38,428 nt of DNA, taken from CBDVBZ01 sp965372355 (GTDB taxonomy: Bacteria; Krumholzibacteriota; Krumholzibacteriia; WVZY01). The translations under genes and the position numbers were made by a program. Shown piece by piece: positions 26,601 through 34,466 of the stretch; within the stretch, counting starts at the first letter, position 1, and each line of letters opens with the position of its first letter. Location of the stretch: NCBI GenBank assembly GCA_965372355.1, contig CBDVBZ010000018.1, positions 1 to 38,428 on the forward strand. Reading direction: 5' to 3'. The notes under the pieces were generated by a model, which was not told the DNA's origin, ran no database searches, and was given only the letters and a program-made list of their open reading frames with translations.

Positions 26601-29600
26601 ACCCGATGGGCACACCCGTCTCCTCATCTGCCGGCGATACCGTTGTCACCATCGGGGGTGTCATATCGACATTCGTAATGATGTCGATGTTGAGCACCTG
26701 GGTATTCGCTATCACGGGGATCAGATCCCGGTCATTCGCGTCGTCCGAATCGGAATCCGGGAAGTTCCACCACTCGGGCACAAAGTCGACCAGCGGTATG
26801 GAAGCCACCAGCGGGTTGATGTTGCGCGGCCGGATGTAGTTGATCGTCGATGTGCTGTCGATCGGGTGGCAGGCGACGTAGTAGTCGCCGTCGGGGAGAC
26901 CGACAAAGATAAAGCTGCCGTCCTCGCGCGTGATCGCGCACCCAGACGTATCACCGTCCGCCGCGTCGACCGCAAACACGATGCCCGCAACGATCGGCTG
27001 GCCCGTATAGCCATCGATGATCGTACCACCCAGCTGACTCGCCACCGCGATCTCGGCCGGGTCCCCATAGTGCATAAAGACGGTCAATGAGTCTTCGGTC
27101 TCCAGCGTTTCCGCTTCGGGGTGCAGCACATACGCCATGGTCGAGGTCTCGACGATCGAGTGCGAGATACCCAACCCATGACCCGCTTCGTGTACCGCCA
27201 CACCCAGAATCCGTGGGCCGGAGCCGGCGCTCGCCGTGCTAAACCCGATTGAGCTGTTGAAAATCATATCGAAATCATAGAGCTGCCCTTCACGAAAGGG
27301 GCTTCCGTTGTAGAACGTTGGCTCGATGAAGGACGTGGCGATACCTACGGCCAGCACACCCGGCGGAAAGGCGAAGTCCGGATCGTTGAACGTCACCAGG
27401 TTGACCTGATCCAACGCCCGTGCATCATTCTGGGCGACCTGGCCGCCGAACGTATACTCGGCATCGCTCCCCGCGACCGCGTTCCACGTGCTCATTCCGT
27501 TTTGCACTTCCGTAAACTCGCTCCCGTCACCGATGCCGGGACAGCCGCTCTGGCTGATCACGTATTCGATCGGGAAATCGGGTCGCAACCAGTACTCGAG
27601 CCGACGGTTGTCCGCGGTGAGATCGATACACCCGTCGCCGTCCATATCGTACGGCGCCGCGTTTACGCTCGGGCACAGATCGTCGACATCGCGGACACCA
27701 TCGCCGTCGCTGTCGAGACAGATCGGCGAGACCCCGCCCGATGTCAAAATGATATCTCCCGACGGCCACCCCACCGCCTGGATGTAGCCCGAAGGATGGG
27801 GCTCGACTCTAAGCGGATCGTCGATCTGGATACAGTCGTCACACGTCCACTGCACGAGCACCCTGTGAAGTCCAACCGGGCCGCTTTGTGCATCCTGCGG
27901 AATCGCCCATGCCATCGATATCCCGACATCCGAGCGCCCGATGCTCACTGCGGGCAAATCGAAATCACTGATGAATGTCATGATCGCAGGGTAGTGGATC
28001 TTATACTCGATTCCGCTGATAAGAGACCCGAGATCCTCTGCTGCGACGTACAGTGTGTCCAGAAAAGCTCCCGGGCATTGCGCATCCGGCTCCATGAACA
28101 ACGAATCGAAATAGACGACCACCCGGCCGGCCTCGGCAAGCGGATCGATGTAGATCACTGACCTTGCCGTGTTGTTCGTCTCGTTGGTCTCGGCAATCGT
28201 ATCGAACTCATCGAGAATCACACCCATGTACCCGGCACCCAGTGGTGTCTCGAACGGCAGTTTGGCCGTTGTAAATGTCACATCCATCTCAGCGCCGGCC
28301 GCAAGGCCACCGGTGACGGTTTGTCGGCTGACATAGAGATCATCCGTCGTGATCGCCATATCCATGGAATGATAGAGACCCACGACGATGTCGGTAGCGA
28401 TGTCGGATGAACCCGCGTTTTCTATCCTGAGGCTGACGCTGCCGACGATGTCTTCCTGAGGCTGGGCCCCATCGTCTGTGCTGAACGACACGACCCGGAG
28501 GTCCTGATCGACCGCCACCTCCGAGCACATCGAGAACTCCGATGTGTTGCCGCCGGGGTCGGTCGCCGTGGCCGTGACGTAGAAACCCGTCGTTGCCGGC
28601 TCAGACATCGTTGTAACGAAGTTGGCAACACCGGATCCATCGGTCGTCACCGACTGATAACCGAGATAGGTCTCGCCTTCACCGTTTCCCGACCCATCAC
28701 AGACTTCATTCCAGAAGAACTCGAGACGGAAGTCGGTGTTCGGCGTGCTGTTGAGCGACCCGATGATGATCGTATAGGACACGTTGTCTGTCAGAATGTC
28801 CGTGATAACCGGGTAGTTCTGCAGATCATTCGCGCCCGAATCGCCATCACCCGCATCGTTTGCCGTAACGCCGTACGCTCCGAGATCGATCCCCAATTCA
28901 CTGTTGGAGTGGATCGAATTGAGAAGTATCGCGTTCCCATTCCCCGAGGCGACCCGAACCCCCCGACCGTTACCCGCAATGACATTGGCCGCGTCGGCGG
29001 CCGTGCCACCGATTGTGTTGTTGAACCCTCCGTGGATATTAACACCCACGTTATTGCCGAGGACGCCTGTGCCACCACTGGCATCGGTCCCAATGAGGTT
29101 CCCAACAACCACATTGTTGTCCGCGTTCACGCTCACTCCTAAGATGCCTACACCCTGACCATCGTTGCCCGAAATGAGGTTACCGGCGCCGGGGGCGGTC
29201 CCCCCGACGGTGTTGCCGGACGCACCGTTCAGATACACTCCAACAGCCGTGTGCCCCAAATCGAGGAAGCCGGTCACGTCGGTACCAATCCGGTTGCCTT
29301 CGATGACGACACCGGACGAACCCGTATGGATGTTAATTCCGATCGCCTCGCCCGATATGAGGTTGCCAGCACCCGGAGCGCTCCCGCCGATCGTCGCGGT
29401 CGCGCCGCCGTTGAGACCGATGGCGTTGCCGCTGCCCCCAAATGCAGCCGTACCCGCCGGGTTGGTGCCGATGAAGTTGCCCTGAATGACGACACCCGTC
29501 GACGATAAGGAAACGACAATCTCGTTGTTGTTGGCTGCAATGACGTTTCGCGCAGCCGCGTCTGTGCCACCGATGGTGACGTCGGTAGCATACTGGATGT

Positions 29601-30633
29601 AAACGCCGCTGCCCCCCGTGTTGCCGGCCGCCGAGCCGGAGGCATCGAGTCCGACAAAGCAGCCTTCGATATCGGTGTTGTGGTTTTGCAGATAGATCCC
29701 CAGGCCGTCGAAGTTTGCGACCGCGAGCCCTCTGACCGTGGACCCACCCGTGCCGCCGACAAAGTTCAGACCGTTAAAACTGCCACCCCCGCCATTCAGC
29801 TCGATCAGGATGACGGCATCTGATCCTCCCGAGAAACCGGCAATGGTGTTCGGGCTCGCATTCGGTTCGGTGTAGCCATCGATGATGACCGCGTCGTTGA
29901 TATTCGGCAGTGAGGAGAGCAGCGTGATCACATGTGGCCCGCCGCCGGGGATGTTGAAATGAATCCGGTCCAGCCCGGCACTGGCATTCGCCTGTGTGAT
30001 CGCATCACGGAGCGACCCCGCGCCGCTATCGTTGGTGTTCGTGACCTCGATGGCGGCAACGGGAGAACCACACGGACAACTCCCATCGCCATTGATCACT
30101 GCGACCATCCCCTGAGCAATCTGAGTGTCATTCGTCGGTGAACAGTCCGCGATGACCACCTCACCCGGGAAAGTGAGCTGCGCTGGATCCGGGAGGATCG
30201 GATACTCCGTGCATGTGGGCGTCGCGCCCGGTGTCGGCATGAAGGCGGTGATAGTTCCCAAGTGAATGTCACCGGTCAGGCAGGCCCCATACGCGAGAGA
30301 CACGCCGTTTTGTGAATCCCCGATGTAGATGGGCATCTCCCACGTGTCGCCAAAGAAAATGCCTCCGGCTGCCGTAAACGCAGTGGGTAGCGGTGCCATA
30401 AACTGCGCTCCCGTCGCACCGCCCGTGTTTTTGTGAATGACGTAGAACTCGATTATCACACCGGCATCCGTAAAATCACAGCTCGTTCCGGCCGCATCCG
30501 TATAAAGACCGATGTCACCCGCCTGGCCAAACACAGGGCTCGACCCGACGAGGATGAACAGACCCGCGGCGAGCATAATCGCCGTGAGCGCAGGCACGCG
30601 AAGGTGCGTCTTATGAAAAATCTGCTGTCTCAT
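20629..30633 (-). CDS. Giant exported multidomain protein: beta-helix, matrixin-like zinc protease, three beta-propellers, C-terminal sorting domain
   Basis: A single 3334-codon frame. Approximate order: signal peptide 1-36; cysteine-containing N-terminal domain to ~190; right-handed parallel beta-helix ~195-600 with recurring NxIGGT/IxGNxIGTD rungs; CARDB-like 705-830; a DSDGDGVRDVDD calcium-binding thrombospondin-3-like stretch ~972-1005; zinc metallopeptidase with HEAGHGLGISH (His1148, Glu1149, His1152, His1158) and Met-turn Met1166, like matrixins; carboxypeptidase-regulatory-like ~1195-1290; SbsA Ig-like ~1320-1430; IPT/TIG; propeller 1 (~1518-1822); TIG; propeller 2 (~1920-2260); Big_1-like ~2270-2380; SbsA Ig-like; TIG; propeller 3 (~2585-2875); Fn3-like ~3145-3240; FlgD-like sorting domain ~3245-3334 (QNAPNPFNPTT, YDVAGR, GVYFYR). 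ATG overlaps the upstream stop (ATGA) and has a strong ribosome binding site. Probably surface-attached or secreted. The substrate is unknown, and autoprocessing is possible. Confidence 0.9.
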   Translation of the reverse strand: MRQQIFHKTHLRVPALTAIMLAAGLFILVGSSPVFGQAGDIGLYTDAAGTSCDFTDAGVIIEFYVIHKNTGGATGAQFMAPLPTAFTAAGGIFFGDTWEMPIYIGDSQNGVSLAYGACLTGDIHLGTITAFMPTPGATPTCTEYPILPDPAQLTFPGEVVIADCSPTNDTQIAQGMVAVINGDGSCPCGSPVAAIEVTNTNDSGAGSLRDAITQANASAGLDRIHFNIPGGGPHVITLLSSLPNINDAVIIDGYTEPNASPNTIAGFSGGSDAVILIELNGGGGSFNGLNFVGGTGGSTVRGLAVANFDGLGIYLQNHNTDIEGCFVGLDASGSAAGNTGGSGVYIQYATDVTIGGTDAAARNVIAANNNEIVVSLSSTGVVIQGNFIGTNPAGTAAFGGSGNAIGLNGGATATIGGSAPGAGNLISGEAIGINIHTGSSGVVIEGNRIGTDVTGFLDLGHTAVGVYLNGASGNTVGGTAPGAGNLISGNDGQGVGILGVSVNADNNVVVGNLIGTDASGGTGVLGNNVGVNIHGGFNNTIGGTAADAANVIAGNGRGVRVASGNGNAILLNSIHSNSELGIDLGAYGVTANDAGDGDSGANDLQNYPVITDILTDNVSYTIIIGSLNSTPNTDFRLEFFWNEVCDGSGNGEGETYLGYQSVTTDGSGVANFVTTMSEPATTGFYVTATATDPGGNTSEFSMCSEVAVDQDLRVVSFSTDDGAQPQEDIVGSVSLRIENAGSSDIATDIVVGLYHSMDMAITTDDLYVSRQTVTGGLAAGAEMDVTFTTAKLPFETPLGAGYMGVILDEFDTIAETNETNNTARSVIYIDPLAEAGRVVVYFDSLFMEPDAQCPGAFLDTLYVAAEDLGSLISGIEYKIHYPAIMTFISDFDLPAVSIGRSDVGISMAWAIPQDAQSGPVGLHRVLVQWTCDDCIQIDDPLRVEPHPSGYIQAVGWPSGDIILTSGGVSPICLDSDGDGVRDVDDLCPSVNAAPYDMDGDGCIDLTADNRRLEYWLRPDFPIEYVISQSGCPGIGDGSEFTEVQNGMSTWNAVAGSDAEYTFGGQVAQNDARALDQVNLVTFNDPDFAFPPGVLAVGIATSFIEPTFYNGSPFREGQLYDFDMIFNSSIGFSTASAGSGPRILGVAVHEAGHGLGISHSIVETSTMAYVLHPEAETLETEDSLTVFMHYGDPAEIAVASQLGGTIIDGYTGQPIVAGIVFAVDAADGDTSGCAITREDGSFIFVGLPDGDYYVACHPIDSTSTINYIRPRNINPLVASIPLVDFVPEWWNFPDSDSDDANDRDLIPVIANTQVLNIDIITNVDMTPPMVTTVSPADEETGVPIGSAILIKFSESIDLNSTSGSIALEDTTTHESVGLGGFASLDDSLLTILPGGNLSFDAVYKLTVTTGITDQFNNPLAAEFVSHFETEPQPDVFITSLEPPSGAVGAVVTIDGSGFEPDIAQNVVTFDGVVASVTSATAVQLVIEVPESATSGLVKVENLVQVTESNELPFTVLDPGGVSRASDAGDSDVGALPRAVTLLPDAMRAFVATTDGFSVVETDANLSTFLNSVEVTTESGLDDIDVTPLGNRVYAISSIERKLYRINTDETPIDIDVEIDIPHGEPLGLLIEPGGRRAFIPTDLGQITIWDLNQANTVTFETQVGFIDADPNLRGELATAGGQYLLALSGTGKLLVFDLASDALVADVSVGFNPRGVTANPQGDIAYVTDAGGTVDVVSLVSFTKLTTVTTGGSLRQPVVTPDGTFLFCVNRELNIFTVIDLRAESRTFLQVVNNAALGVNPTAAEIGSDGLYAFATSEEDETLNAVAIGAGPTLDTVVPLAAPVGSWLVLAGSGFAEDETVEVDFDGVLVAPDVLTDSTIVVTVPVGAASGAVKVVGTNAVGPQMFSNAVFFTVLDATPAGGIRLSGGAQPVGAPGLNPALAISPTGDFAVVGGDADTIYFLDTDPASGTFNQFFDEALVAPFTGVDDVVITPDGKRTIVLQGGGLDIVVVNSDRFSTNFKNVIGIVDLSTLGVTAVSRLAMHPDGRRLLVSDPGLTSVHVVDIEESSPQLYQITNSIGLAGAAGTNGNVNEMAFHPAGRYVYLAVQDEGVTEGILVVDMVTETVVGNAVVAGTVPFEAPLSMSFAPDGNVCIVLTSQIIGVTNRTLRAFDTSDPANPVALGTIGIVGGGSPTFEHVRVSPVGDRAVVNVRSSGFYYFDISDPINLSLIEIAGDVFHHLTRMDFAYTPDASNFYSVSAFRDSAFVQDFAQSQNLALESGDGQSGIANQTLAFPIRVEATDTGLGTPATGVAVTFTVTAGGGFFATTGTAQQTVLTGDDGTASIHWILGPDIGVGVHTVTATAMGLNGSPVTFTADAEADPETLPLVVLTVAPPDAEPNVAITTNIQATFRRAVDPVSIGPGSFTLFDGPMVVPVTYGFAGGDRKVSMTPVMPLGFGRTYTIEMTDIITDVLGAALQEASGPLTGPITTTFVAEPPPPLSLNSVDPPSGLEGVPIVISGVGINPDPTQNTVTFNPSVPAVITAAGNDFLNVNVPLGAVTGPVEVQVAGGGSPGIIDFIVLQPAEEAADEVIGNIGTGNQPTRSIGITPDGSRAYATGENVVVKIDIENLSSGDAIPVGIDPVAIVISPDGKFAYVANNGSATVSIIDIHPASDDFETRIDDLGVGTYPLDLAIHPDGDILFVANAGTNDLSIVDTDWNSETFHAVIGNIGTGNQGTVRSVSITPDGTRLFVGGDGDIQILNAVDYGVIGNIGTGNTATRSLSITPDGTKLVALTVLGQILVYDIVAESPTENQVIGTFGGGGTQQTRSLSITPDGAQVWAVQEISDEILVLSLDFTGGISVVDVPETAIELTIVAVIDAGEDPAFVVFDPTGSGTVLVSNPGDKTITVLGPDMGTLPAIVHVEPRAVTIWNPVPDGGDGLSIKSTAFRYIEATIELPLEPKAYYPPDIDIATVRLLGADENGESSGIWALEGETEIMDKDGNGVDELHVKFDRLDLQYGVPQGAEVPLVITGYVRGRMFAGRDTVETRAFRVVSPKAGSPLATGQTIDIMWESPPGVLADAVDVFWTPNDGDDWYLIAGRVPDTGSVSWTTPQGHFTACRVIVILYKNQREIGSGLSREIFTIGAPPAVALADVQITNEKRAARIHWTTAAENGIGGFHILRSQQEDSGYERITTSVVAARGEGTVYQFDDGNVHLNETYYYKLQGISKGRAGETFGPYTFVYAARFALEQNAPNPFNPTTIIRFTVPEDSPVKLVVYDVAGRHVRTLVNDRRRADHYDVTWDGKDANGRSVASGVYFYRIQAGRHTATKKMVMLK
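22316..22873 (-). repeat. Internal DNA repeats encoding propeller-3 blades
   Basis: A stretch reading TTGCCCGTGCCGATGTTGCC on the plus strand recurs at 22316-22335, 22442-22461 and 22846-22865, each encoding the blade edge IGNIGTGN on the minus strand. Nearby copies of a GGTGTGATCGAGAGGCTGCGGGT-like unit (shortened here; around 22143 and 22290) encode TRSLSITPDG. Near-identity at DNA level, unlike the diverged blades of propellers 1 and 2, suggests recent blade duplication or gene conversion. Confidence 0.6.
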
Positions 30634-31202
30634 TTCGCACCTCCCTTATTCCCCGTACCAAGTGCGCGATTCACGAATTCCTCGAGCGGGACCTTTTCCA
30701 CTTTGGTGGGTTTTGTCGTTCCATCTTTCGACGGGGCGCCCATAATCTCGACACCCTCGAGCTCGGGGCGCTCGATATAGGCCTTGCCCGTTTTGGCATC
30801 GCGCTTGACATTGAACTTGCCCTGCGAAAAACCCGAGACGGCGTACTTGCCCTCGTACGGCGCCAGAAAGAGCACCACTTCTTCACCCGGCCGCCACTGA
30901 AGCGATCCCGACACGTTCACCCGGATATTGTCCACGACACCGCCAAGCTGAATGATCTCCACCACAGGCGCCGCTGCGCCCTTGTAGGTGTTCTCCACAG
31001 AAATCACGGTTGTGGTGAAAATCTTGGTCCGCTTGTCGTTCCACGCGGATTGCACGGTCATGACGTGGCCGTGGACGACGAGCTCGGATCGCTCGCCGAG
31101 CTGCTGCGGTGTGCGATGGATGATCTGGGTAGCCTGTGTGAACGGTACGGAGACGAACACGAGCAGGACGATGCTGAGTGAGATAATGGATGTTCGGTTC
31201 AC
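30630..31202 (-). CDS. Small exported protein coupled to the giant metalloprotease gene
   Basis: A 190-residue protein without an assigned function. Start is GTG at 31202, with AAGGGGGG about 5 nt upstream. Signal peptide about 1-24 (MNRTSIISLSIVLLVFVSVPF, cleavage near TQA-T). The mature part is one compact beta-rich domain: LGERSELVVHGHVMTVQSAW, IFTTTVISVENTYKG, IIQLGGVVDNIRVNVSG, RPGEEVVLFLAPY and GKFNVKRD, then a basic, low-complexity tail. From memory, domains of this style sit next to matrixin-type protease genes in other environmental bacteria; that needs a search. Its stop overlaps the start of the giant gene by four bases. A role as chaperone, inhibitor or prodomain-like partner of the protease is inference from position only. 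Confidence 0.8.
   Translation of the reverse strand: MNRTSIISLSIVLLVFVSVPFTQATQIIHRTPQQLGERSELVVHGHVMTVQSAWNDKRTKIFTTTVISVENTYKGAAAPVVEIIQLGGVVDNIRVNVSGSLQWRPGEEVVLFLAPYEGKYAVSGFSQGKFNVKRDAKTGKAYIERPELEGVEIMGAPSKDGTTKPTKVEKVPLEEFVNRALGTGNKGGAK
30638..30645 (-). promoter_or_regulatory. Strong Shine-Dalgarno of the giant gene
   Basis: GGGAGGTG on the minus strand lies 4 nt before the ATG at 30633 and inside the 3' end of the upstream 190-residue gene. It is among the best matches to the anti-SD in the window, so a 10-kb gene is given both coupling and a strong entry site. Confidence 0.65.
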
Positions 31203-31280
31203 GGGAACCCCCCTTGCAAATCACCGGTCAGTGGCAGGTAGATTGAATACGGTCGGTTTGTTACCCTCCTCACGGAACGA

Positions 31281-34200
31281 TCACCAGGGTGAGCGTTCCG
31301 ATCCAATAACGATAAATGGTGACCAGTAAAACGGATGCGAATAGTCGTCGCTATTCAACAGCGCAAAACGGGCTTCGTTCAGCGCTTCACCCGCCGGTCT
31401 TTTCTCGCCAAGCATTTTTCTGTAGAATTCTTCCATAAGAACGGATGTCGATTCGTCGGACACCGCCCACAAACTCGCGACGATACCGGTCGCTCCGGAC
31501 GCGATAAACGCGCGGCCTAAGCCCACGACCCCTTCGCTGCGGCTTACTCTGCCCCGACCCGATTCACACGCCGACAACACGACGAGTTCCGCGTCGAGTG
31601 GGAGCGAGAGGATTTCCATCGTATAGAGATACCCATCCTCATTCTCATCTGCGCCCAGGGCAATGCTCGACGCGGAAGGCTCGATGGGATCGACGAGACC
31701 GTGCGTCGCGAGGTGGAGCAGTCGTGGCGATGATTGTCTCAGCGCTTGTTTTAGTCTTGCTTCACTGGCATCCCGCCCGAGGAGGATATCCTTTCGATCG
31801 TCATCGAGTTGCGCGCTGATCGTCAGCACCTCGGCCCGCGTGTACGGGAGCGGATCGAGCGTCTCCTGTGTCACTCCGGGGCGCGGGGCCAGCGTCGTGA
31901 AGTCAGGATCACCGACGGCGAGCAGATCCAGATCGTGTTTTCTCTCGGTTTTGGAGCCGTTGAGATTGAGATAGATCGATACGGACGGGGCGTACACCGG
32001 AGAATACTCCCGGGCAAGAAACGGAAGATCGCTCCACCCCGCGTCTTCTTCGATATCTTCTGTCAGCAGAACCTCGAAGGGGATCAAGAACAATGTGCCG
32101 TCCGGAACGATGACGAGCTTCTTCGCCTTCTTCATACGAGACTCTGCCGGTGAAACCAGGACCTCGTAGAGACGTCTCGCCGAACGGCGAAGCGCCACAT
32201 CACCGGCACCCGGTCTGGCCAGGGCGTCGCGCAGCCGCTGGATGTCCATCCCGAGTTTGGCTCGCCCCGGCAACTCAAAAAGATCGTGTCCCTTGCGATC
32301 GATGGCCCAAAGAAGTGATGCGGAGTCACCGAGCGCATACGCGAGGACGATCGTCTTCTTGGGCAGCGACTTCCGGACCTGATCGAGGTCCGCGATATCC
32401 GCGCTCGCGAGACCTTCGAGCGACAACCTCAAACGTTCGTCCCGCACGGTCTCGTAGCGATCGTTGAGCACGGCATGCTGCGATGGGTAGTCCGGCGAGC
32501 TCTTGTCGAGGCGGTGGAGCGCATCGAGCAACTCCGCCTCTTCCGGTGATTCCTTCGAGAGCATCGTACGCTGCAGAAGATCAAGAAGCCCTCTCGCCTT
32601 CGCTCTTTCGATCGTCACGTACGCCCGCGAGGACCAATCGCCCCTTGTCTCAGACATCGCGACCGTCGCGTAGTAACGCGCGATCTCCTCATAGTAGAAT
32701 CGTCGCGACCCGCTGAGGTAATCGCTTCGCAGTTCGTCCCCCTTGAGCGCCTCGCGAGTCTCCTCGAGAAAGGTCAGCACCTTGTCGTTGTAGTAAACCG
32801 AGCTGTCCGGGTGGGTTTTCTGGTAGGAATGGGCAAGCCCCAAATTGAGGTTAAGGACCAAATCGGGTTGTCCCGATTGTTCGATTCCGGGCCGGATGGC
32901 GTAGTAGATCTCGCGCCCCTCCTCCACCCTTCCAGCCGCAACGTGGTTGTTTGCCATTCCCAGACGATCCTCGAGAATAGCGATCGGGACGCCGCGCATC
33001 TCGTCTTTTTCGAGGGCAACACGCCAGTACTCGAGCGCTTTATCGTGCCGTCCCTGCAGCCGCTCGATCTCCGCGGCAAGTTTCACCGCCTCACGAATCA
33101 TCCCTGTGCTGCCCGCCGCCTCTGCCAGCTCCTTTAGATCGCCCGCGGTCTGCAGCCCTCTATCGTAGGCCTGACTCTCGAAATACAGATAACCGATCTG
33201 AAGAAGGGCCTCCTGCTGCAACAGGGTCGACTGGCGTTTTTGGGCCTCTTTGTAAAACGCAAGCAACGCCTCTCGCGCGGCGTCGAGGTCTCCGACATCC
33301 ATGTACGTCAACCCGATGTTGCGGTGATAAACGATGAGTTCTTCTGGGTCCCAGTGCGTTTCCAGCAACGACTTGACGATCTGGAGGTGGGCAAGGGCCT
33401 CCGTATAACGGTATTCCGCCCTCAGATTCAATGCAATGTTGTTGCGGCACTTGATTTCATCCTGCCCATTTCCCGACTGGATCGCGATCCTTAGCGCGCG
33501 GGCATACGCCTCGTTCGACGCCTCGAGACGGCCCATCTCGAAATAGAGATTGCCGATGCTGTTGAGATTCTCGTAGAGCTGTCTGGGTTTGCCGGCACGC
33601 TCGAGGATCTCCAGCGCTTCCTCGAACGAATCGCGTGCGTCGACCAGCTGGTCCATCCGCTGGTAGGTGTTTCCAAGATATGTGAGTGAGGTTCCGAGAC
33701 CCGCGAAGTCTCGTGTCTGTATCCGAAGATCAGCCGCCTGGCGATAGTAATCCGCGGCGGGCGCGTATCGCTCTCTTACGAAGTTGACGGTGCCCAACCC
33801 GTTGAGAGTCTTGCCCTCCAGAATGCGGTCTTCGATCTTGCGGCGGGCTTCGAGCGCGCTCAGATAACTCTCCTCTTGCGCGTCCGTGTCGTCGACGTAG
33901 TAGTACACAACACCAAGCGATCCCCAAACGATCGCGATCGAGCAGTCATCGCCGATCTCCGCGTAGATGCGCCTGGCCTCGTTCAGAAGCCCGACGGCCT
34001 GCATGAACGTCTCGGTCGCTCCCGTTCGGCGAGCCTGGTCGCGAAGCGCAGTGGCTTCCTCTTCCTTGGCCCTGGCCTGGCGTCGAAGTTCGCGTTGTTC
34101 GGGGGTCCAGTTCCGGTAGGTCGTCACCAGATCGACAAGCACATTCGATCCGGTCTTCTCATTGTAGAGACGACCCACGCGCTCGGCGAGGAGCATGCGT

Positions 34201-34454
34201 TGTTTTTCGCCGTCGGGATCGCCGGAGTCGCCGAGTTCGATGGCTTCGCTGAGAACAACGCCCACGGCGGCGCCGGCTAAAATCGAGTTGCCGGCAACGT
34301 ACGCGGCAAACGCGTCATCGTCACTCGCGGCCGCAATCGAGTCGGCTCCGTCGATAAAAACCTGGACGGGATCAGCGGCCAGGCAGAGATTCCAGGAGAA
34401 TACGACGCCAAGCAAAACAACGAACGCGACACATCTGAACTTCCCGGACAACAC
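31281..34454 (-). CDS. Exported TPR-CHAT (caspase-like) protease
   Basis: A 1057-residue protein. The GTG at 34454 is chosen because GGAGG lies 7 nt upstream and the next residues form a clean signal peptide (LSGKFRCVAFVVLLGVVFSW, cleavage near CLA-A); a longer open frame to 34598 would bury this signal. Residues ~100-600 are TPR repeats (for example SIAIVWGSLGVVYYYV, FAGLGTSLTYLGNTYQRM, QLYENLNSIGNLYFEMGRLEAS). The CHAT domain occupies about 700-1050, with catalytic His918 (LHLATHGLV) and Cys963 (VVLSACESGRGRV), plus the conserved GLGRAFIASGATGIVASLW that follows the cysteine in the family. CHAT peptidases are caspase/separase relatives, often switched on by partner binding to the TPRs. Here the signal peptide puts it outside the cytoplasm. 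78 nt separate it from the next gene, so an operon with the 190-residue and giant genes is likely. Confidence 0.92.
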   Translation of the reverse strand: MLSGKFRCVAFVVLLGVVFSWNLCLAADPVQVFIDGADSIAAASDDDAFAAYVAGNSILAGAAVGVVLSEAIELGDSGDPDGEKQRMLLAERVGRLYNEKTGSNVLVDLVTTYRNWTPEQRELRRQARAKEEEATALRDQARRTGATETFMQAVGLLNEARRIYAEIGDDCSIAIVWGSLGVVYYYVDDTDAQEESYLSALEARRKIEDRILEGKTLNGLGTVNFVRERYAPAADYYRQAADLRIQTRDFAGLGTSLTYLGNTYQRMDQLVDARDSFEEALEILERAGKPRQLYENLNSIGNLYFEMGRLEASNEAYARALRIAIQSGNGQDEIKCRNNIALNLRAEYRYTEALAHLQIVKSLLETHWDPEELIVYHRNIGLTYMDVGDLDAAREALLAFYKEAQKRQSTLLQQEALLQIGYLYFESQAYDRGLQTAGDLKELAEAAGSTGMIREAVKLAAEIERLQGRHDKALEYWRVALEKDEMRGVPIAILEDRLGMANNHVAAGRVEEGREIYYAIRPGIEQSGQPDLVLNLNLGLAHSYQKTHPDSSVYYNDKVLTFLEETREALKGDELRSDYLSGSRRFYYEEIARYYATVAMSETRGDWSSRAYVTIERAKARGLLDLLQRTMLSKESPEEAELLDALHRLDKSSPDYPSQHAVLNDRYETVRDERLRLSLEGLASADIADLDQVRKSLPKKTIVLAYALGDSASLLWAIDRKGHDLFELPGRAKLGMDIQRLRDALARPGAGDVALRRSARRLYEVLVSPAESRMKKAKKLVIVPDGTLFLIPFEVLLTEDIEEDAGWSDLPFLAREYSPVYAPSVSIYLNLNGSKTERKHDLDLLAVGDPDFTTLAPRPGVTQETLDPLPYTRAEVLTISAQLDDDRKDILLGRDASEARLKQALRQSSPRLLHLATHGLVDPIEPSASSIALGADENEDGYLYTMEILSLPLDAELVVLSACESGRGRVSRSEGVVGLGRAFIASGATGIVASLWAVSDESTSVLMEEFYRKMLGEKRPAGEALNEARFALLNSDDYSHPFYWSPFIVIGSERSPW

Positions 34455-34461
34455 GTCCGAG

Positions 34462-34466
34462 CCTCC
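34462..34466 (-). promoter_or_regulatory. Shine-Dalgarno deciding the CHAT protease start
   Basis: GGAGG on the minus strand is followed by seven bases (CTCGGAC) and the GTG at 34454. The upstream ATG at 34598 has no comparable site. Confidence 0.65.

Noticed and set aside
20629..30633. Misassembly joining several genes into one giant frame
   Set aside because: The frame is uninterrupted for 10 kb, with in-order exported-type domains, one signal peptide at the start and one sorting domain at the end, as expected for a single protein.
31281..34454. TPR-CHAT partner of a gRAMP (type III-E CRISPR) system
   Set aside because: No cas genes, no CRISPR repeats and no CRISPR-like spacing anywhere in the window; the signal peptide argues for export.
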